From positions 1 through 9,220 of the forward strand of contig JBBDRX010000029.1 in assembly GCA_040905245.1 (NCBI GenBank): 9,220 nt of DNA, in the 5' to 3' direction. The translations under genes were made by a program, and so were the position numbers. Below, piece by piece: positions 6,289 to 9,220 of the stretch. Origin of the DNA: JBBDRX01 sp040905245 (GTDB taxonomy: Bacteria; Bacteroidota; Rhodothermia; Balneolales; Balneolaceae). Each line of letters begins with the position of its first letter. The first letter of the stretch is position 1. The notes under the pieces were generated by a model that worked only from the letters and a program-made list of their open reading frames with translations, did not search any database and was not told the DNA's origin.

Positions 6289-7204
6289 GCTCCACACCCG
6301 GGATTTCACTCAGTCTCTGAAACTCTTTGTACCGCTCGTAAATCTCCTCTTCGGTCAGTGATTCCAGCCGGCCGGGGCCAAACTGCTCGACACAAAAACT
6401 GGCCATTACGGAGCCGAGAATCACGGCCCGACGCATATTCACCGGGCTCAGGTCATCGGTGTAGGAGAGCCATCCGAGCAACCCGCCCATAAACGTATCT
6501 CCCGCGCCGGTGGGGTCATGAATATCAGGTACCGGATAGGCCGGAGCCGAAAAGATCTCCCCGCCGGAAAACAGAAGCGCCCCGTGCTCACCCTTCTTGA
6601 TAATCAGATGTTCAGGGCCCATTTCAGAGATGGCCGCCGCCGCCTTCACCAGGTTGGGTTCTTCGGTCAGTTCCCTCGCTTCCGAATCGTTGACCACCAG
6701 CATATCGACCATCGAAAGCGTCTTCTTCAACGACGCTGGAGATCCTTCGATCCAGAAATTCATCGTATCCATCACCACCAGGCCGGGGTTACGTACCTGG
6801 TCCAGTACCTTCGCCTGGAGGCCGGGTTCGATGTTGCCGAGCGCCACAAACTTCGCATCCCGCCAGTCTTCCGGAATCACCGGATCGAACCGTTCAAAGA
6901 CGTTAAGTTGTGTATCCAGGGTGTCCCGGTTGTTCATGTCGTAGTGATACTTCCCCTTCCAAAAAAAGGTATCTCCGCTTTTATCGACCTGAAGTCCCTC
7001 CAAATTAATATTTCGACGTTTTAGCCGATTCATATCCTCATTCGCAAAATCGCGCCCGACAACGCCAACCAGCCGAATGGGGTCGGTAAAATAGGAGGAG
7101 GCCAGTGAGATATAGGTGGCTGAACCGCCCAGAATGCGGTCGTTCTTGCCAAAGGGGGTCTCTATTCCGTCATAGGCGACGGAACCAACAACTAATAAGC
7201 TCAT
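6281..7204 (-). CDS. PfkB/ribokinase-family kinase, substrate unknown
   Basis: A 307-residue ATP-dependent kinase of the ribokinase (PfkB) fold, expected to phosphorylate a sugar or nucleoside hydroxyl in the cytoplasm. Evidence is the N-terminal glycine pair in GGSATY (26-31), NDSEARELT (172-180), IIKKGEHGA (201-209) and the C-terminal signature DPTGAGDTFMGG (230-241), where Asp236 is the catalytic base and GAG the anion hole. Start ATG 7204 gives MSLLVVGS, a normal first strand; there is no Shine-Dalgarno sequence. It resembles a conserved clade usually annotated only as sugar kinase or PfkB domain protein, so a substrate name would be a guess. The 8-base overlap with rdgB, a nucleotide-cleaning enzyme, makes a nucleoside substrate worth considering, but that is inference from context only. 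It begins 46 bases after the amidohydrolase stop. Confidence 0.92.
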   Translation of the reverse strand: MSLLVVGSVAYDGIETPFGKNDRILGGSATYISLASSYFTDPIRLVGVVGRDFANEDMNRLKRRNINLEGLQVDKSGDTFFWKGKYHYDMNNRDTLDTQLNVFERFDPVIPEDWRDAKFVALGNIEPGLQAKVLDQVRNPGLVVMDTMNFWIEGSPASLKKTLSMVDMLVVNDSEARELTEEPNLVKAAAAISEMGPEHLIIKKGEHGALLFSGGEIFSAPAYPVPDIHDPTGAGDTFMGGLLGWLSYTDDLSPVNMRRAVILGSVMASFCVEQFGPGRLESLTEEEIYERYKEFQRLSEIPGVEHG

Positions 7205-7250
7205 AAATAATCTGATTCAATGGGTTGGATTCGATTCTCCGGCCCGCAAT

Positions 7251-8441
7251 CTACAGGCCGAGCGCGACAGCAGCCATCAAGGGGGCTCCCGTCTGAAAAC
7301 AGTGTTCGTCCACGTTGTATCGCGGGTGGTGCCAGCTCCAGGTGGACTCTGCCTCCTTGCTTCCGCTGCCGAGGAAGAAGAAGGTACCGGGAAAGTGCTG
7401 CTGATAAAAGGCGAAATCTTCGCCGGCCATCACCGGCCGGTCCATCTCGATAAACGAGTCGGTACCGAGCAGTTCTTCGGCGGTCTTTCGAAACGCCCGG
7501 GTTACGTCCGTATCGTTCTGAACAGCCGGGTATCCCTCGTTGAACTGGAACTTGTAGCTGCCGCCGGCTCCCTCGGCCACTCCTTTCAGAATCTCTTCCA
7601 TGCGCTCCCGGATGCGTATCGCCGTCTCCCGGTTGAAGGTCCGGACCGTACCGATCAGGGTGGCCTTTCCCGGAATCACATTGTAGGTAGAACCCGCTTC
7701 GACCTTCCCGATCGTCAGAACCGCCGACTCGGTCGGGTCGACGCTTCGGCTGACCACCGTCTGAAACTGGGTAATCACCTCCGCGGCCATCACAATCGGA
7801 TCCACCGTCAGATGAGGGCTTGCCGCATGGCCGCCCTGGCCAATCAATTCCACTTCAAATTCGTCCGGACGTGCCATCATCGGGCCCTCTTTTGTAGCCA
7901 CCACTCCGGGCGGGAGTCCGGGAAAGGTATGCAGCCCGACAATCTTCTGAACGCCGGCCTGTTGCAAAAATCCGGTCTCACAAAGCAGGCGGCCGCCTCC
8001 CGGCAGCTTCTCCTCTCCCGGCTGAAAAATCAGCAACACCGTTCCTTCCATCTCCTCCCGCAAGTCACTTAGAATCCGGGCCGCTCCCAGCAGATTGGCC
8101 GTATGAGCGTCATGCCCACAACAGTGCGCACAACCCGGGCGCTGTGAAAGAAACTCCTGCTTGTGTTCGCCCTCTTCCTGCATTGCCAGCGCGTCAATAT
8201 CCGCACGGAGGGCAATCACCCGGCTACTCTCTTTCCCACCCTTCAACACGCCGACACAGCCGGTTTCCAGGGGTTGTTCCACAGGAATGTCGAGTTCCTT
8301 CAGCTTGCTTACGACAAACCGGGTTGTATCATGTTCCTGAAAACTCACCTCCGGATGGCGATGTAGCTGTCGGCGAATATCCACCATCCACGGTGCATAT
8401 TCCTCCGCTTTCTGTCTCAGTAGATTCATCGAAACGGTCAT
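7251..8441 (-). CDS. M20D-type metallo-amidohydrolase / peptidase
   Basis: Zinc-dependent hydrolase of the M20D group, which includes hippurate, N-acyl-amino-acid, indole-acetyl-amino-acid and N-acetyl-diaminopimelate hydrolases; probably cytoplasmic, since no signal peptide is seen. The metal-site residues are visible in order: ALRADIDAL (77-85), Cys108 and His110 in CCGHDAH (107-113), the Glu143-Glu144 pair in FQPGEEK (139-145), His171 in GLHTFPGLP, and HHP near the C-terminus (371-373). The small dimerisation domain starts near GQGGHAASPH (201-210). ATG 8441 gives 396 residues; the ATG at 8429 is also possible, while a GTG at 8489 would add an unrelated basic stretch. The substrate is not deducible. 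It is probably the first gene of the minus-strand group, transcribed away from the mnmD-like gene. Confidence 0.93.
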   Translation of the reverse strand: MTVSMNLLRQKAEEYAPWMVDIRRQLHRHPEVSFQEHDTTRFVVSKLKELDIPVEQPLETGCVGVLKGGKESSRVIALRADIDALAMQEEGEHKQEFLSQRPGCAHCCGHDAHTANLLGAARILSDLREEMEGTVLLIFQPGEEKLPGGGRLLCETGFLQQAGVQKIVGLHTFPGLPPGVVATKEGPMMARPDEFEVELIGQGGHAASPHLTVDPIVMAAEVITQFQTVVSRSVDPTESAVLTIGKVEAGSTYNVIPGKATLIGTVRTFNRETAIRIRERMEEILKGVAEGAGGSYKFQFNEGYPAVQNDTDVTRAFRKTAEELLGTDSFIEMDRPVMAGEDFAFYQQHFPGTFFFLGSGSKEAESTWSWHHPRYNVDEHCFQTGAPLMAAVALGL

Positions 8442-8512
8442 AACGATAGAAGTTTTGGATCGGTTTTCGTTCGAGCGTTCACGGCCCACGCACTGCTACC
8501 CGCGAACCCGCT

Positions 8513-8544
8513 TTGAATAGCACCCGGAGCCGTTGAATAACGGC
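8513..8544. repeat. Direct heptamer repeat and palindrome in the divergent spacer
   Basis: TTGAATA occurs at 8513-8519 and again at 8533-8539, exactly 20 bases apart, about two helical turns. The second copy lies inside a palindrome, GCCGTT-GAAT-AACGGC (8529-8544). Such an arrangement between divergent genes could be a regulator binding site, but one pair of heptamers may also arise by chance. Confidence 0.35.
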
Positions 8545-8551
8545 CGGAAGC

Positions 8552-8573
8552 CCGGCATGCTGCTCATTGCCGG
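8552..8573. repeat. Inverted repeat in the divergent spacer
   Basis: CCGGCA (8552-8557) and TGCCGG (8568-8573) form a perfect 6-bp inverted repeat around 10 bases. No T-run follows on either strand, so it is not a terminator. It stands directly beside the AT-rich stretch proposed as the promoter region and could be an operator or a leader hairpin. Confidence 0.4.
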
Positions 8574-8618
8574 AAAGATAACAAATATTCCCTGTGTATC
8601 GTTATTTTGCCGAAAATC
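8574..8618. promoter_or_regulatory. AT-rich patch with possible divergent promoters
   Basis: This stretch is clearly richer in A and T than its surroundings. TTATTTTG (8602-8609, plus strand) and AATATTTG (8589-8582, minus strand) each match the Bacteroidota -7 consensus TAnnTTTG at one position short of perfect. The plus element would give the mnmD-like gene a leader of about 30 bases; the minus element would give the amidohydrolase a leader of about 135 bases. No convincing -33 TTG was found for either. Confidence 0.3.
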
Positions 8619-8644
8619 ACCGCGCGATAACCCGGCGACAATCC

Positions 8645-9220
8645 ATGGACAACACGGACGATACCTCTCTTCATCGCTGTAAAGACGGATCCCACACCCT
8701 CTATTCCAGCCGTTTCCAGCAGTACTACCACAACCCGAATGGGGCGATCGCCGAAAGCCGCCACGTCTTCTTCGATACTCCGGGCTGGATGGACAGCGCC
8801 TCTCCCGATGAACCCTTCCACCTGTTCGAAATGGGGTTCGGCACTGGGCTGAACCTGCTGCTCCTGCTGGAATCCCTCGGCCGGATGGATCACCCCCCGC
8901 AGATTGTCTACCACGCGGTTGAGGCCTATCCCCTCACGCAAGAACAAGCAGCAATGCTCAACTATCAAGAGCTGCTGGAACTGCCCGACAACCCGACCCT
9001 TCCAGCCGGCCTCTTCGAAAACCTGCAACCGGGAAAAAACCATCGCCAGATCACGCCCAACCTGACGCTGAACCTCTACATCGGCCGGTTCGACCAGTAC
9101 CCCGGCCCTCCAGAGCCTCTCGGGATGATCTTCTTCGACGCGTTTTCTCCTGATGTGAATCCGGCGTTGTGGAACGAGGACGTGTTCCGAAAACTGGCCG
9201 GATGGTCGGCCCCTGACGCA
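8645..9220 (+). CDS. MnmD-like tRNA wobble-uridine methyltransferase (DUF752, partial)
   Basis: SAM-dependent methyltransferase domain related to the N-terminal half of MnmC, which converts 5-aminomethyl-2-thiouridine to the 5-methylaminomethyl form at the wobble position of certain tRNAs. Only the first 192 residues are in the window, and the frame is open to the edge. Visible family features are the SAM-binding loop GFGTGLN (64-70), the acidic strand ending HAVEAYPL (90-97), DAFSPDVNP (165-173) and the following ALW. ATG 8645 is the first good start: upstream in frame there is only a GTG at 8594 before a TAA at 8579. No Shine-Dalgarno sequence is seen. I cannot tell whether this is a stand-alone MnmD, as is common in Bacteroidota, or a fused MnmC with an oxidase domain, because the end is missing. 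Confidence 0.88.
   Translation, partial: MDNTDDTSLHRCKDGSHTLYSSRFQQYYHNPNGAIAESRHVFFDTPGWMDSASPDEPFHLFEMGFGTGLNLLLLLESLGRMDHPPQIVYHAVEAYPLTQEQAAMLNYQELLELPDNPTLPAGLFENLQPGKNHRQITPNLTLNLYIGRFDQYPGPPEPLGMIFFDAFSPDVNPALWNEDVFRKLAGWSAPDA

Noticed and set aside
6281..6309. GTG 6309 as the rdgB start
   Set aside because: It adds seven residues without family support, while ATG 6288 gives the normal N-terminus and a typical 8-base overlap.
5548..6492. Long plus-strand open frame opposite rdgB and the kinase
   Set aside because: It runs antisense to genes with clear family motifs, is rich in Arg, Pro and Ser as expected for a shadow frame, and shows no domain.
8442..8489. GTG 8489 as the amidohydrolase start
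   Set aside because: The added 16 residues are basic, polar and unlike family N-termini; two ATG codons follow at the expected place.
8529..8544. Palindrome as an intrinsic terminator
   Set aside because: It lies between divergent genes and has no T-run on either side.
8564..9043. Minus-strand open frame opposite the mnmD-like gene
   Set aside because: The plus strand shows GFGTGLN and DAFSP motifs in the correct order, so the minus frame is a shadow.
1..9220. CRISPR array, insertion sequence, phage or defence system
   Set aside because: No regularly spaced repeats, no transposase or integrase motifs, no terminal inverted repeats, and every substantial gene except the unidentified fragment at 1-170 belongs to a metabolic, translation or transport family.

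Overview
The window carries chromosomal housekeeping genes, almost certainly from the Bacteroidota / Rhodothermota-Balneolota side of the tree. Three things suggest this: the protein flavour (long SerA with an ACT domain, Fe-S type PurF, a MnmD-like tRNA methyltransferase), the near absence of Shine-Dalgarno sequences before clear start codons, and a perfect match to the Bacteroidota -7 promoter element (TAnnTTTG) before purF. Genes are moderately GC-rich and tightly packed. I see no mobile element, CRISPR array, rRNA or tRNA gene. The placement rests on recalled family resemblance and was not tested by a search.

Bases 1-170 hold the end of an unidentified plus-strand gene. A plus-strand cluster follows: purF (first committed step of purine synthesis), engB (ribosome-assembly GTPase, whose start codon overlaps the purF stop) and serA (first step of serine synthesis), closed by a structured 3' region and a strong intrinsic terminator at 4030-4067. 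SerA feeds serine, glycine and one-carbon units, which purine synthesis consumes, so the grouping makes metabolic sense.

From 4078 to 8441 everything is on the minus strand. In order of transcription these are an M20D-type amidohydrolase, a PfkB-family kinase of unknown substrate, a RdgB/HAM1 nucleotide-cleaning pyrophosphatase overlapping the kinase by 8 bases, and a sodium:solute symporter. No terminator is visible between them, so they may be co-transcribed.

A divergent spacer (8442-8644) with inverted and direct repeats and an AT-rich patch separates this group from a plus-strand MnmD-like tRNA wobble-uridine methyltransferase cut by the window edge.

I found no convincing new biological system. 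The observations most worth a second look are the paired stem-loops after serA, the kinase-RdgB overlap, the repeat-rich divergent spacer, and the odd start region of the symporter.
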